This document shows, in pieces, positions 50,701 to 60,881 of a stretch of DNA of 64,000 bases (position 1 is its first letter; every line of letters starts with the position of its first letter). The DNA is taken from the NCBI RefSeq assembly GCF_047511655.1, contig NC_133390.1, positions 134,097,583 to 134,161,582 of the forward strand, given 5' to 3'. The DNA comes from Castor canadensis. Taxonomy: Eukaryota; Chordata; Mammalia; Rodentia; Castoridae. The notes under the pieces were generated by a model. It searched no databases, was not told where the DNA came from, and saw nothing but the letters and a program-made list of their open reading frames with translations. A program made the position numbers and the translations under genes.

Positions 50701-51324
50701 GAGTGTGGTGGCTCTCACCTGTAATCACTATTACGTGGGAAGCCAAGATCCAGAGGATTGCTATTTGAGGCAAGCCCAGGCAAAAATTAGTGAGAACTCC
50801 ATCTCAGTAAATAAACTAGGCCTGATGGTATGCACCTGTAATCCCAGCTATGTGGGAGGATTGCAGTCTGAGGCCAACCTCAGGCAAAACTACGAGACCC
50901 TATCTGAAAAAATAAAGCAAAAAAAAAAAAAGAAACATGGGAGTGTTGATCAAGTGGTAGAGTGCCTTGCCTAGAAAGCTCAAGACTCTGAATTTGAACC
51001 TTAGTACCACCAAAAAAAGAAAGAAAGAAAGAAAGGAAGGAAGGAAGAAAGGAAGAAAGAAAGGAAAAGAAAAAAAGAGCAAATGCTTTATCCCACCTGC
51101 TCCTTGGATTTCAGAATTTCCAACACTTTGAAGTTGTACTGGTCTTTGCTGGCCTTGTTATATTCTTTCATGGCATACCAGAGTGCCTGCTGTACATAGA
51201 CATACTTTGGGGAGATGTCTTCAAATGGCCTCACCACCTCCTTTGAACCCCATGCATGGACTCTCTTGGACCCAAGGGCCACAGTGACCACCAGGAACAG
51301 CAGGGCCTGGCAGGGTCTAGCCAT
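37627..51324 (-). CDS. CST13: Cystatin 13-like (CRES family), complete 3-exon gene
   Basis: The minus-strand gene joins 51324-51097, 39822-39709 and 37710-37627 into 141 codons plus stop. Introns are about 11.3 kb and 2.0 kb. Residues 1-24 form a signal peptide ([11 protein letters not shown] core), so the product is secreted. [20 protein letters not shown] is the family helix region. Cysteines 94, 104, 118 and 138 keep the 10-14-20 spacing, and Pro126-Trp127 forms the C-terminal loop. At the QxVxG position it has [11 protein letters not shown], lacking the Gly, as in the CRES subgroup, which is not known for classical cysteine protease inhibition. There are no frameshifts or internal stops. 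I recognise it as closest to rodent Cst13. CST8 is the nearest alternative. It is convergent with CST9L, which fits the known locus order. Confidence 0.92.
37830..39700. other. Intron 2 of the CST13-like gene
   Basis: This is non-coding intronic sequence. Frames here, such as 38625-38855 minus, have no cystatin pattern. No repeat was confidently named. Confidence 0.5.
39709..39822 (-). CDS. CST13: CST13-like exon 2
   Basis: Thirty-eight codons lie between the acceptor 'attgacag|GTT' and donor AAG|GTAAGT. They encode [18 protein letters not shown] and then a second Cys ten residues later (ENEDCLFQ). The exon is short and starts without ATG, so it was found by reading the minus strand for the cystatin pattern. 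Phase 0 at both ends fits exons 1 and 3. Confidence 0.93.
39830..41230. other. Intron 1 of the CST13-like gene, unique part
   Basis: AT-rich intronic sequence before the L1 insertion, with no further exon or repeat seen. Confidence 0.5.
42780..43600 (+). pseudogene. L1 ORF1 remnant
   Basis: There are L1 ORF1-like coiled-coil and RNA-binding region phrases, such as 'catcaggaccaaaagagaaa', 'gacatcataatcaaaacact' and 'agaattctgaaagctgaaaa', but no long open frame. Stops and frameshifts are frequent. Confidence 0.65.
43688..46212 (+). pseudogene. L1 ORF2 remnant (endonuclease and reverse transcriptase)
   Basis: The endonuclease domain begins at ATG 43688 ([20 protein letters not shown]) and stays open to about 44215, including the VGDLNTPLS motif. 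Later frames are broken. The reverse transcriptase block [15 protein letters not shown] lies at about 45418-45462, and the FADD active-site box at 45712-45723. Frame breaks make it non-functional. The remainder resumes at 47016. Confidence 0.85.
46213..47015 (+). mobile_element. Younger 5'-truncated L1 3' fragment nested in L1 ORF2
   Basis: The insert carries the L1 C-terminal ORF2 end ('caatggaattttatgcagcc'), a 3' UTR with a G-rich tract (46885-46957) and an A-rich tail (46989-47017). It is flanked by the 11-bp direct repeat AAGAAATGCTG at 46202-46212 and 47016-47026. The outer ORF2 sequence is continuous across the insert, which proves the nesting. Confidence 0.9.
47362..47530 (+). mobile_element. 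MIR SINE fragment
   Basis: The MIR core order is visible: 'cctgggattaaacctcggct', 'cttctactgactcactgtga', 'cgtgggcataatcttt' and 'cctgagttttctcctctggg'. It directly abuts the broken end of the L1. Confidence 0.85.
47722..47749. repeat. (AC)n microsatellite
   Basis: About fourteen AC units, read directly. Confidence 0.95.
47813..48036 (+). mobile_element. B1-ID composite SINE
   Basis: It starts 'gctgggcgccagtggcacac' with 'cctataatcctagctatttg' (B1-like, with A and B boxes). It ends with the ID-like half 'gaactggaggtgtgactcaa' and 'gggctgagttcagacccc'. Orientation is opposite to that of the CST13-like gene. Confidence 0.9.
48140..48280 (+). mobile_element. MER5A-like MITE (hAT-Charlie)
   Basis: The phrases 'agatggtaaatattttagga', 'ctttgtgggccacactgtcc', 'ctgtcacaattactgattgt' and 'gcacacaagatttggct' follow the MER5A order. 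Confidence 0.75.
48290..49690. other. Intron 1 of the CST13-like gene, unique part
   Basis: No exon or confidently named repeat. Open frames on the plus strand (48353-48634 and 49061-49459) look like chance. Confidence 0.4.
49694..50115 (+). repeat. Old interspersed repeat B, copy 1
   Basis: This matches the reverse complement of 61895-62375. Shared phrases include 'gtggagctgaaaaattccc', 'gtgacatcatagccgt', 'gtttgtggtgatgctg', 'gtacttactataccatactt' and the end 'ctgagaatgtgtcccatcat'. The left 'cagtcatgtg' pairs with the corresponding end of copy 2. It is a probable old non-autonomous element; family not assigned. Confidence 0.65.
50695..51010 (+). mobile_element. B1-B1-ID composite SINE
   Basis: Two B1-like monomers ('gtggtggctctcacctgtaa' and 'gtatgcacctgtaatcccag') are separated by an A-rich linker and followed by an ID-like part ('gatcaagtggtagagtgcct' and 'gaaccttagtaccaccaaaa'). 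It is only about 90 bp from the donor of CST13-like exon 1. Confidence 0.88.
51012..51078. repeat. (GAAA/GGAA)n A-rich tail of the SINE
   Basis: A purine run of GAAA and GGAA units grew from the SINE tail. It ends 19 nt before CST13-like exon 1 in plus coordinates, so it is a polypyrimidine run just inside intron 1 on the coding strand. Confidence 0.9.
51097..51324 (-). CDS. CST13: CST13-like exon 1
   Basis: Seventy-six codons run from an ATG with G at -3 and +4 ('ggtgctATGG') to a phase-0 donor CAG|GTGGGA. They encode the signal peptide and the helix block ending ILKSKEQ. The frame closes two codons into the intron (VG, then stop), which marks the exon end. Confidence 0.93.
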
Positions 51325-51589
51325 AGCACCTCAGCCCAGGAGGAACCCACGAAGCTTCTTCTGTCCTTCCAGAGCTGGCTGGAGTGGATGTAGGCCAGGA
51401 GGGCCCTGCTGCCTCTGCAGGTGCGTGGATCCCTTAACCCCTGATCCTCTTGGTACTACTGTGGGTTAAAAGGAAGGAACTGCTATTAACATTGCTGTGA
51501 TTATGTAATATAATAAGAAATAAATATTTGATATTTGATCTTCATCCCCAGTTTCAAGCATGCAGCATTAAAATCCTTGGGATTTCCTA

Positions 51590-52590
51590 TGTGATGGGGT
51601 GAGATGCGAGCAGATTTGTTCTCCTTAACAAGCCCCTTCCAGTCATGCCCAAGTATATATGCTAAGGAGGAAACTCTGGTGAAGCCCTAGATAACATCAG
51701 GTCAGGGCTTGTAGCCAGAGGAACCAGCCCTGTGACTAGAGGATTGCAACTTTCAGCTCCATCCTTGACTTTGAGTGGATGGAGATTGATTTAATCACCA
51801 ATGGCTGATGATTTTAACAATGATGCCTGCATAATGGAGCCTCCGTAAAATAAGAGACAGGGTTGGGAGCACTTCCAGACTGGTGGACACCTGGGAGTTC
51901 GGGGATGGTAATGCACTAGGACAGGATGTGAAAGTCATGTTCCTTCCTTCCCTGCCTTTCGTACCTCTTTATCGGGTTGCTCATCTGTATCCTTTATAAA
52001 TGTCCCCTCCAAGACTCTTGGAAATTTAATGGCTATTATAACAGTATTAGGACCTTTGCCAGGTCCCACCTCTTCAACCTTCATGAATAGCTAATTGGAG
52101 CAGGTTAACATTTGCAGGAGCAGGTTGGTTGTAAAGCAAGTTCCTGTCTCTTTCAGCTGTTTTCCCTTCTGCCATGTTATGATGCATCATGGAAGCCTTC
52201 AGCAGATGTGGCCCCTCAATCTTGGACTCCCCTTCCTTTAGAACCACAATCCAAACAAACTTCTATTGTTTATAGCTTACTCACTCTGTGATATTCTGTT
52301 ATAATAATAGAAAACAGACTAAGATATTACTGACCCTAGGAGGAGGGAGCCTCCAATTTGTAGCCATGTTGGGCAGAAACATGGTGAACCTGGGAACATC
52401 CCCCCTACACTTGTTATCACCATCTGAAGTGGGGCTGTCTTGTGGAACTGACCTTAAACCTGTGGTATCTTAGGCTGACACTGGGTTTTGTCAGAATTGA
52501 ATTGAATCATGGAACAATCAGTTGGTGCCTGCAGAGAACAGGAGAATTGCTTGGTATGGAAAATCCACACATTTGGTGTCAGAAGTGCTT
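51590..52590 (+). mobile_element. MLT2-type ERVL LTR, split by a nested MaLR
   Basis: The left part contains 'taatcaccaatggctgatga' and 'gcataatggagcctccgtaa'. The right part contains 'ggagggagcctccaatttgt', 'catctgaagtggggctgtct', 'ggagaattgcttggtatgga' and 'cacatttggtgtcagaagtg'. These are MLT2 LTR landmarks in order. The left part stops at about 52010 and the right part resumes at about 52330. There is no coding content. Confidence 0.82.
52010..52327 (+). mobile_element. MaLR LTR nested in MLT2
   Basis: It has 'gtcccctccaagactcttgg' near its start and the typical MaLR 3' part: 'catcatggaagccttcagca', 'caaacttctattgtttatag' and the end 'agaaaacagactaagat'. It sits between the two halves of the MLT2 LTR. 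Confidence 0.75.
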
Positions 52591-52632
52591 TGTGGATAAC
52601 AAACATATCACAGTACTAATTGTCTTTTAGGG

Positions 52633-52633
<1 letters not shown>

Positions 52634-52682
<49 letters not shown>
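52634..52682. repeat. (CT)n microsatellite
   Basis: About 24 CT units, read directly. It directly follows the MLT2 remnant. Confidence 0.95.
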
Positions 52683-52685
<3 letters not shown>

Positions 52686-53040
52686 TTCTCTAAAAAAGAA
52701 GGTGACTGAAAAATCTGCAGTTACAATTTAGACCATCTTTGGCTATTTCCTTTCTGAAAGGATTCATGCCTCCATACACTCACCCATACCCCATTTTCTT
52801 CCCTGCCAAGAGACCCCACCTTCTCATCTTCAAAGTCCCACTATACTCAATGAAGATGACTATCCGTGTCAGCTTCTTATGCACAGACAGCCTAAGAAAC
52901 ACTTGCACAGGGAAAACATGGTCTGGAAACTATTCTTACTTTCTAGGAATGTGTTTGACGATTGTCACCTAAGACTTGTTACAGGTCTCAGAGCTGTGCC
53001 CCACCATCTCCTCCTTCTAGTCAACCCATTAGAAATAGTA

Positions 53041-53225
53041 CTCAGATCTATTTATTGACTATCATTGAGACTTGCCAGGTCCTGTGTATTTTCTCATTTA
53101 GCCATTGCCATTCCCTCTGGGGGCTATGTAAGAAGTCATCCCTTTACCCAAGAGGAAAATGAGACTCACAGAGAGGTCAAGAAAATGCTTAGGCTACTTG
53201 ATGGAGGCATTCAGATCTGAATTCA
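53041..53225 (-). mobile_element. MIR-like fragment, reversed
   Basis: The plus-strand phrases 'tttacccaagaggaaaatga', 'gactcacagagaggtcaaga' and 'ggcattcagatctgaattca' match the reverse of the MIR core, including the well-known 'gaggaaactgaggc' region. Confidence 0.65.
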
Positions 53226-53239
53226 CCACCTGCCCTCAC

Positions 53240-53780
53240 CTCTACATTTATATCTAGCTCTATATAACAGACATGCAAGTATAGATCACAGCCAGGACTG
53301 TGAATTTGCTTTTGAGAATATCCAATTCTACCACAGAAAATAAATCAGGATAAAGTTTGTAAAACCTGGGCAAGCCAGTTAAGATATGTGATATAGTGAG
53401 CAAGCAAATATCTTGAGAGACATGGGGAGAATTCCCAAGAGATAAGTGGAAAGTAGAGTGTATCTAAGTTGGACATAGAACATGATGGCAAAACCAAGAG
53501 ACACTTAACATCCATTAGGCATCTAGTATAAATGTGATGCAGGCAGCCAGAATAGTTGTGAGTTCACACTCTGGTGACATAATTTTGACCACATGTATCC
53601 TCTCCCCAAGAAATGCAAACCAACTCTTCCACTATGCAGGAGACTCATCCAGGTGTACAGCCTGCCTACATCTCTCTTATAAATGAGTCTGTGTGTACAA
53701 CAGTCTTCCCCTACCTGCAGTTTTCCTGGTTTCAGTTACCCAAGGTCCACCATGGTCTAAGAGTATTAAATAGAAAATTC
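53240..53780. other. Intergenic, no gene seen
   Basis: No coding feature or named repeat. Confidence 0.4.
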
Positions 53781-53783
53781 TAA

Positions 53784-53870
53784 GGTGCTGGCAGAATGGC
53801 TCAGGTGGTAGAGCACCTGCCTATCAAGTGTGAGGCCCCAAGTTCAAACCCCAGTACCACCAAAAAAAGA
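53784..53870 (+). mobile_element. ID-like SINE monomer
   Basis: It reads 'gctggcagaatggctcaggt', 'ggtagagcacctgcctatca' and 'caagttcaaaccccagtacc', followed by an A tail. It is a well-preserved copy of the ID-like half of the composite SINEs, and thus a monomer of the same family. Confidence 0.9.
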
Positions 53871-53879
53871 GAGAAAATT

Positions 53880-56330
53880 CCAGAAATAAACAATTAATAA
53901 ATTTAAGTAATTTTTACTATAGTGTATTATTTTTAATTATTCTATTTTATTATTAGCTATTATTGCTCATCTCTTATTGTGTCTAATTTATAAATTAAAC
54001 TTTATCATGGGTATGTATGAAGAAAAAAAACACAGTAAGATTGAGCAGGCACCCACTGAGGGTGGGTACATATATCCCATGCATAAGGGGGATTACTTCT
54101 GGCTACTGGACCACTTCTCAAACCTCCACTGTGGTCCCAGTTATGCCATCATTGGCAGGGAGCAGATGCAGCCAAGTCAGGAGGTGTGACCCAGCATCCA
54201 GGAAATTTGGTCTCTCTACCTCCACCCCTGCTTGCCCTGAGCCTTCAGCAAGGTAACCTGGTCCACCTCATTACCTTGCTTCTCCCTTGATGTTTCATAC
54301 TGATCTGATGAAGGTGATTCAAAAGGCTAACTTTGGTCAGCAAGGTTTCCTGATCTCTGGATTACTTCCCTGGGGCTTACCTGCAGGCCACCCTGCACAC
54401 AGCTATATCACAGATCCGCCTCTGAACCAAGCTCTTGGCACATACCTGGTTGCTGGGCCTTGAGACAACTGCCCTGCCCACAGGTGGTATCTTGGTCTGT
54501 TGTGAGGACTTGAGCTACTGGCCTCTGACTCCAACTATTCTCTGTCACCAGTATGCTCAGGTCATGCCCCTGGTCAGTCATCTGTTGGGGCCTTAACTCT
54601 GGGGCACTGCTGCTATCTGGCTCCACTCTGCATCCAGGTAGCCACAACTCCAGCCTGTTTGTGAAGTAAGCTAGCCTTTGTGATGCTGCTGTAGTGAGGG
54701 AACCTCTGACAGGAGTCCCCTCAGCCCTCAATCCACACCTGTTGACTCTTTAAGTTTTGGGGCTTTGGATTGACCCAATGGGAAGTAAAAACATCTCCAT
54801 GGCCATTTCTGTCAGGACCCCACTATGTGGCCCATGATCTTAAGAGCAGGATGAGACACTAGGCAGGTAGGCTTGGGGACTCTGTGGGAGAGAAGCCCCA
54901 TTGCAGTGGAGACTGTGTGTGTGCACGGGCCAGGAACCACTGTACTGACCACAGGTGGGAGCTGTCACTAGAAATGCCAAGTGTAAGGTGGCAGCTGGCA
55001 ATAAAAAGCTGGCCTGACACATCTCTGTGAGGTGAATAAGTGAACAGATGGCAGGAGTTAAAAGCTAGCACAGATCCCCAGTGGTCTCTTAGACCTGTCT
55101 TTAAACTTGTCCCAGGAAAGCATTCCTGACTGTGCTTACCTCCCCCTAGCTCCCATTTGTGATCTCAGGTGCCAACATCTGTCTGCCTAAGCCAGACTCC
55201 ACGGAAGAACACAGCCCCACCCCACAGATGTAGGGCTGCCATAGTGACAATGAGGGAATGCCAAGGATTTCAGAAGCTTAGCCATGAATATTTCTCTTTC
55301 CAAGATAAAATACAGCTCAGCACAAAGTATATCATACTTGAGATAAAATTCCGAACAGAAAGTCAAACCTGAGAATCAACCTGTTAAAAGTTCATATGTT
55401 TTAAACAGAAAAGCAAGTTTAGACTAGGAAGCCTTTCCTAAACAGGTACAAAACACAGGACAATGGAAAAGGATAATAAATCCAAACACACATTTTGTGT
55501 CAGCACACAGACACGCATATGCACACATACCACAAAGTCAAAAGATGAAAGGAAACATAGCATAAGTCATTTGAAAGATATCTTGCAAAGGGTTAAATTC
55601 CCTTTTATGGGAAAAAAGACTAAATCCAGAAAAAAGACAATTTCCTTAATTTTCTTGGCTTACTTTGAGCAGACAATGTACCCAGAAGGAATCCATTTCC
55701 CCTCTTGGTCACATATCAATGGTTTAAAGACAAATGGCCTATAGTAAGTCCTCTCCAACTACCCCTATTGAACCACCTCCTACCTGATGTTTTTCATCCA
55801 AAACAGAACACAAGTGTCCAGAGGAAGTTACACAAGAACTGGAAAGATGTCCACATCCTTCACAGTGGATTATGCAGATCTAGATAAGAAAATAAGCACT
55901 GCAACCCCACACCTCTTCGTGGTCAAGGTGGTAAAAGGAAATGGGGGCTGAATGTTGTGCTGGGTGTTGGACCCCAAGTCTGAAGGGCACAGGGACAATC
56001 ATCAACTCTGTCAGGACTTAAGAAGGCTCAGGAAGAAGTCCTATTACCTTTTCTGATGAGTGGGCACAGGAGAGAACCCTCCTGCACTCTTGGCAAAGCC
56101 CCACTTCTCTACTCAATGACCTCACCTCACAAATACGCCCCCAAGTACTGTGGGTCAGAAGGAGCACAGGTACTGCCTGTTCCAGCTACTGTTGCTGCGT
56201 AGGAAGAGTTTTATTTTACTCACAACTGTGGAAATCATCAAGGTTTAGGAAGGGCCCTTGTATCTCACCAAGGGTGTCTCATGGGGCCCAGTCAGGAAGT
56301 GGCTGGGACTGAGTTCAACACCAGTGGGTA
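53880..56330. other. Intergenic, no gene seen
   Basis: The 107-codon minus frame at 54408-54731 has no domain or splice pattern. A possible LTR or hAT fragment lies at 56190-56335 but is unassigned. No CST8 exon was found, although CST8 is expected on this side of CST13. Confidence 0.4.
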
Positions 56331-56334
56331 GGAG

Positions 56335-57060
56335 GGTTTTATATCAACTTTATTGACATATAATTCACATACCATATGATTTACCTTTGTGATACACAAT
56401 TCAATGACTTTCAATATATTCACAGTTTTACATCCAAATCACAATCAATGTTAGAGCACTTTCATTACCTTAAAAGGTAAACTCCATATTCCTTAGCCAT
56501 CACTCCCTAATTCTTCCATACCCTTCCAGCCCTAGGCAATCACCAATCTGTTTTCTTTCTCTATAGATGTATCTATTCTGGTCAACTCATGCAAATGGAA
56601 TTATGTTATTGTCTATGATTATTTGAGTCCAGTTTTATTCACTTAGCATATTTTAAAGGTTCATCTATGTTCTATCCTGTATCACTACTTCATTTCTTCT
56701 TGTTGCCAAATAATAGTCTCTTGGATGGATAGCCCACTTCTTATTTATCCATTCACCAATCAGTAGGCATTTGGGTTGTTTCTACTTTTGACTACAAAGA
56801 TTAGTAAGTATTGTGATGATCATTCCTGTTCAGGCTTTTGTGTGGACATGCGTTTATTTCTTTTGGATCCTAAGAATAGCATTATTGGGTCACATGATAA
56901 CTCTGTATTTAACTTTTTGACACATTATAATATGTTTTTTCAAAGTGACTGTACCATTTTATACTCCCACCAGCATGTATGAGGGTTCCAATTTCTCTAT
57001 ATCCTTGCCAACACGTGTTATCTGTCCTTTTGATTATAGCCATTCTAGTGGTTAGGAAGT
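56335..57060 (-). mobile_element. Old L1 3' fragment, reversed
   Basis: Reversed L1M landmarks are present: 'aactttattgacatataatt', 'ccaaataatagtctcttgga', 'tcctaagaatagcattattg' and 'tatactcccaccagcatgta'. No coding frame survives. Confidence 0.82.
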
Positions 57061-57299
57061 GAAACAAATAGTAAGGATTTAACAAATGATTCAGAGGAAA
57101 TTTCAATTTCTATAATATTAAGGAACTCTTGCAAGTAATTTTCTAAAAAAGACAAAATATCCAATAGAAAACTTGGAGAAGAATCATAAACACACAAATT
57201 TAGAAAAAAGAAATATGTCTTTACTATACAGGTGAAAATATGCTTAACTTTTTGCACAATGAAAGTTCAAATTAACCAGCAACAAAATGTCACTATTCT

Positions 57300-57720
57300 C
57301 TTTCACTTTGGGAAAAAAATTAAATGACAAGACCAGACTAATTAAAATGACAATGCCAGGTTGATAAATCTGGCAGAGGGGGTATCCAGCAGTAACTAAC
57401 CATTAGTTCAGCAATCTCTGTTCAAAATTTAAAAATTACATATTCATGCATCAAAGTTCTGCATCTAAGACTTTATCTCACAGAAATATTTGCCTATGTG
57501 CTCAAAGTTGGCAAAAAGCTACTCACTGCATCAGTTACTAATAGTAAAAAATAAAACAAGGAAGGAGATAGCTACCCAAATATGTATCAATAGTAGAGAA
57601 TTAAATGAAATTTATAATATTTACAAAATGGAATCTAAAAGGAAGTAAGCCAAAATATGTGTATGTGCTGAAAGGAATGAGACCTACTTACAAACATGTT
57701 ACAAACAGGATGTAAGACTC
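57300..57720 (+). mobile_element. Probable old L1 3' fragment
   Basis: Phrases such as 'atctcacagaaatatttgcc', 'caaatatgtatcaatagtag' and 'tacaaaatggaatctaaaag' resemble the plus-strand 3' end of an old L1. The match is diverged. Confidence 0.45.
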
Positions 57721-57729
57721 TAAGCAAAG

Positions 57730-59210
57730 AAGGATCTGGATATGTGAAGAATAAATATGATTATTTGTTAAACTCTAAGGAAATCTGGTTGTTTCGAACC
57801 ATTTCCAGCATTGTACCTGAGGGACAGGATTGCACAGAAATTTCATTTTCAAAGTTAATTATGTTTATATTACTGGTTATCTTCTTAAGGAGAATTGCTC
57901 TTATTAAAATAAGGTTAAAATTCCATAGTGAAAATCAAATGTAGACAGGCCTTAAGATGAGGAAAAGCAAGTGGCCTCCCTATTCCTTATGTCCCAGTTC
58001 CATTTCCCAGGATGCATGAAGGATACTGTGAGCCTTAGATGTGAAGGATGAGGGTTTAGTTCACGTACTAGTATTTTATTCCTCTCTATTCCTCTTACTA
58101 TTTCAATGGATGTGTGGGTAGATACTGTCCTAGCTACTTTTATAAATTTAAAATTTTAATGAAACCTCTCCTGGTTCATCAGTTCTCAGGAGTCCTTTTG
58201 GAACTTCACCTGCAAAATAAGGTATGGGCAGCCTGGCCTTTGCCATCACCTCCTTCTCTCATCAATTGTCCTCATGTGTTCCTTCTCCATGACTAAGCTT
58301 TGCTTACTGGGCAACCTAAAACACTGAAATCAGCAGACACATAGCATAGAGGTCCAGAAGCAAGGAAAGATTTCTCTTTTTTGGTAGGACCTCTGTATGA
58401 TAACAAATGATCAATTCAGTTTGATGGAGCTGGGTCCTTAAAACATGAGGAAGGTGACATCAACTGGCATGTAAATGGACAGAAGGGAGATAAGTCATGA
58501 CCAAAGCTATGGAGCTGGTTGAGCTAATGCAGCCCAGAGAAGGAGGGATCAGAATTGTCCCAAGAAGGTCATGCAGTAATGGCAGTAGGTACTGGAGTGG
58601 GCAATGGAGAAGAAGCAGGTATGGGCAAGAAATGTAGGGGTGACTTTAGAGCAAGTGGAGTATCAGACACAAAAAAGATGCACCTGTCTCAGGTGGACCT
58701 CACCCCACATATCCTTGACAATCAATATCTAGCCACTACCCCATTTTGCATTCCAGTAACACTTAGGAACATCAGAAATTATCTTATTTATTGCTCACTA
58801 GTTTGTCATCTGCCCCACTTCCACCCCACCCCATCACATAAAGGGGACCTTTTCCACCTGTGATAGCTGAATAATGTCCCATAATTAGTTGATATAGTCC
58901 TTATTCTGAACATAACATTTGAATAATTTGCTATTATTATCAATGGTACAATGATCACTCCATGCATCCTTGAACATACCCAAATTCTGGCTTAGGACAA
59001 ATTCCAGAAAAATCACATAGTCAACAAACATGCACAAGTAACAAGAGTACCAAAATGTATCTTCTCCAGCTCCACAAAAGAGTCTGTTCATGTGTATATG
59101 TATGTGTATGTGTGTATCAGAGAAAAGAGAGAAGCAAAGAAACAGAGTCAGACATAGAGAGAGAAAAAAGTGGTAACAGAGACAATCCATGAGCAGTATA
59201 TGTAATTCAG
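57730..59210. other. Intergenic, no gene seen
   Basis: No exon or named repeat. A TATG/TGTG-rich run lies at 59090-59118. Confidence 0.4.
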
Positions 59211-59217
59211 ACTCCTG

Positions 59218-59330
59218 AGTTGGGGTACAGCTCAGTGGGAGAGCCCTTGCTTAATATACACAAGACCCTGAGTTTGATCTCCATTCACCACACAAAAACA
59301 AACAAACCATAAACAAACAAGACAAAACAA
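59218..59330 (+). mobile_element. ID-like SINE
   Basis: It reads 'gttggggtacagctcagtgg', 'gagagcccttgcttaatata' and 'cctgagtttgatctccattc', with an A-rich (ACAAA) tail. This is the classic rodent ID form without a B1 half. Confidence 0.85.
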
Positions 59331-59339
59331 AAAGCAGAA

Positions 59340-60848
59340 AATAAAGTTGCTTTGCAAGACAAAACAATGACCATCTGTCTCATTTCCACATGAAGGCCAG
59401 CAGAGGGAGGTGGGAGGAATGCAGAAAAGTAAATGAAGAAAGCCGTAGAAACAGAGAGAAAAATATAAACTGAATAGTCAAGTAATGGGAATAAAAACTG
59501 GCTTTGAGGTGAAACAAGGATCCAGATGCCTTCCCCCACCTTGTCAACAAAGGAAGGTAGGAACAACCCACACACTGGCACCTTCTTCCCTCTCCTCTTA
59601 TCTCAGCAACTTCTGTACAGCTGAGGCTCTGGGTCTTCCTCCTCCCTCTGCTGAAGGCCTGGAGGCTGGCCTTTGTTCTTCCTTCTCTTTCCTCTACCTC
59701 CTCTGCCCAGGAGGATTTCTGCCATGTATAATCACTTCCCAGTTCTGGGCTTAAGTCTCCCAAGGTATTGGTCCCTGTCCCTCAAACCCATATGGGGCTG
59801 GGCAGCAGCTCCGGGGGCATTTCGCAAATGATCATGCCTCCTGTGTGCCATGACTTTTCTAGCCCTTCCTGACTTAGGTACACAATCCCTCTCACTTAAC
59901 CATGACAGGTGCAGGCAAAAATGCCTGCTATCACTGGGCCACGTTCTGTAGATTGTGTCAATTTTTGCTCTATTTTGAGGCACTGATATAATTTAGGGTG
60001 CATTCAGGCTCAGAATTATTACATCTTCCAAATGAATCATGTTTTATGGTATTACATAGGAGCTTTATTTAGTACAGCAAGAGGTATTTTCTGGGGTCTT
60101 CTATGTGGTGGCAATTCTCTAAACATAACACAGTCAGGGCCATCCCACAGAGAAGGAATACTTACTCAGGTAGCACAAGTAAGTCCCCTTGACCAAGCAG
60201 CCTTTTCATGAGAGTCTCTTGGGTTCTCCAGTTAGCAACAAACAAAAAGATGCTTTATCTCCTCTTTTCTAAAGATTATACCATCTCTTTCATTGTCTTG
60301 CCTCATTACATTTTCTAAAACATCCTAGAAAGTCCTCTCTACGTGAGAGTAGAGACTTCTTGAGACTTATTTTCATCCATCATCTCACATATAATCTTTC
60401 TTGGTCATTTTGCTTTACAAAGTTATCTTTTACCAACTTTGGTTCCTTAAAAAATATGGAATTACCTGTGTTTTAGTAGGGATATTTAACCCAGTCACAT
60501 TTTTGTTATTTCTAGTATTTTCTTTGAATCAATATGCAACTTATTTGCTTTCTTTCCTTTCAATCATGATTTCTAGTGCTTTTTTTTGCCACCATTGGTG
60601 CTTGTGGGATTGAGACTGTTTTCTGGTAAATTGGAAATTCTCCATTATGGTTCTTTTCTGTTACTTTGACTCCTCTGTATTATAAATACAACTGTTAACA
60701 ATCTTGAAATAGGGAAATGTTCTGGATTAATCAGGCTGGTGCAGTGTGAACACAAAAGTCCTTGTACAGTAAAGAAGATGATAAGAAGGTTAGAGAAAAA
60801 TGCCAGAAAGCAGAGGAAAGAGAGAAAGGGAAAAGGAGATGGAGAGAC

Positions 60849-60881
<33 letters not shown>

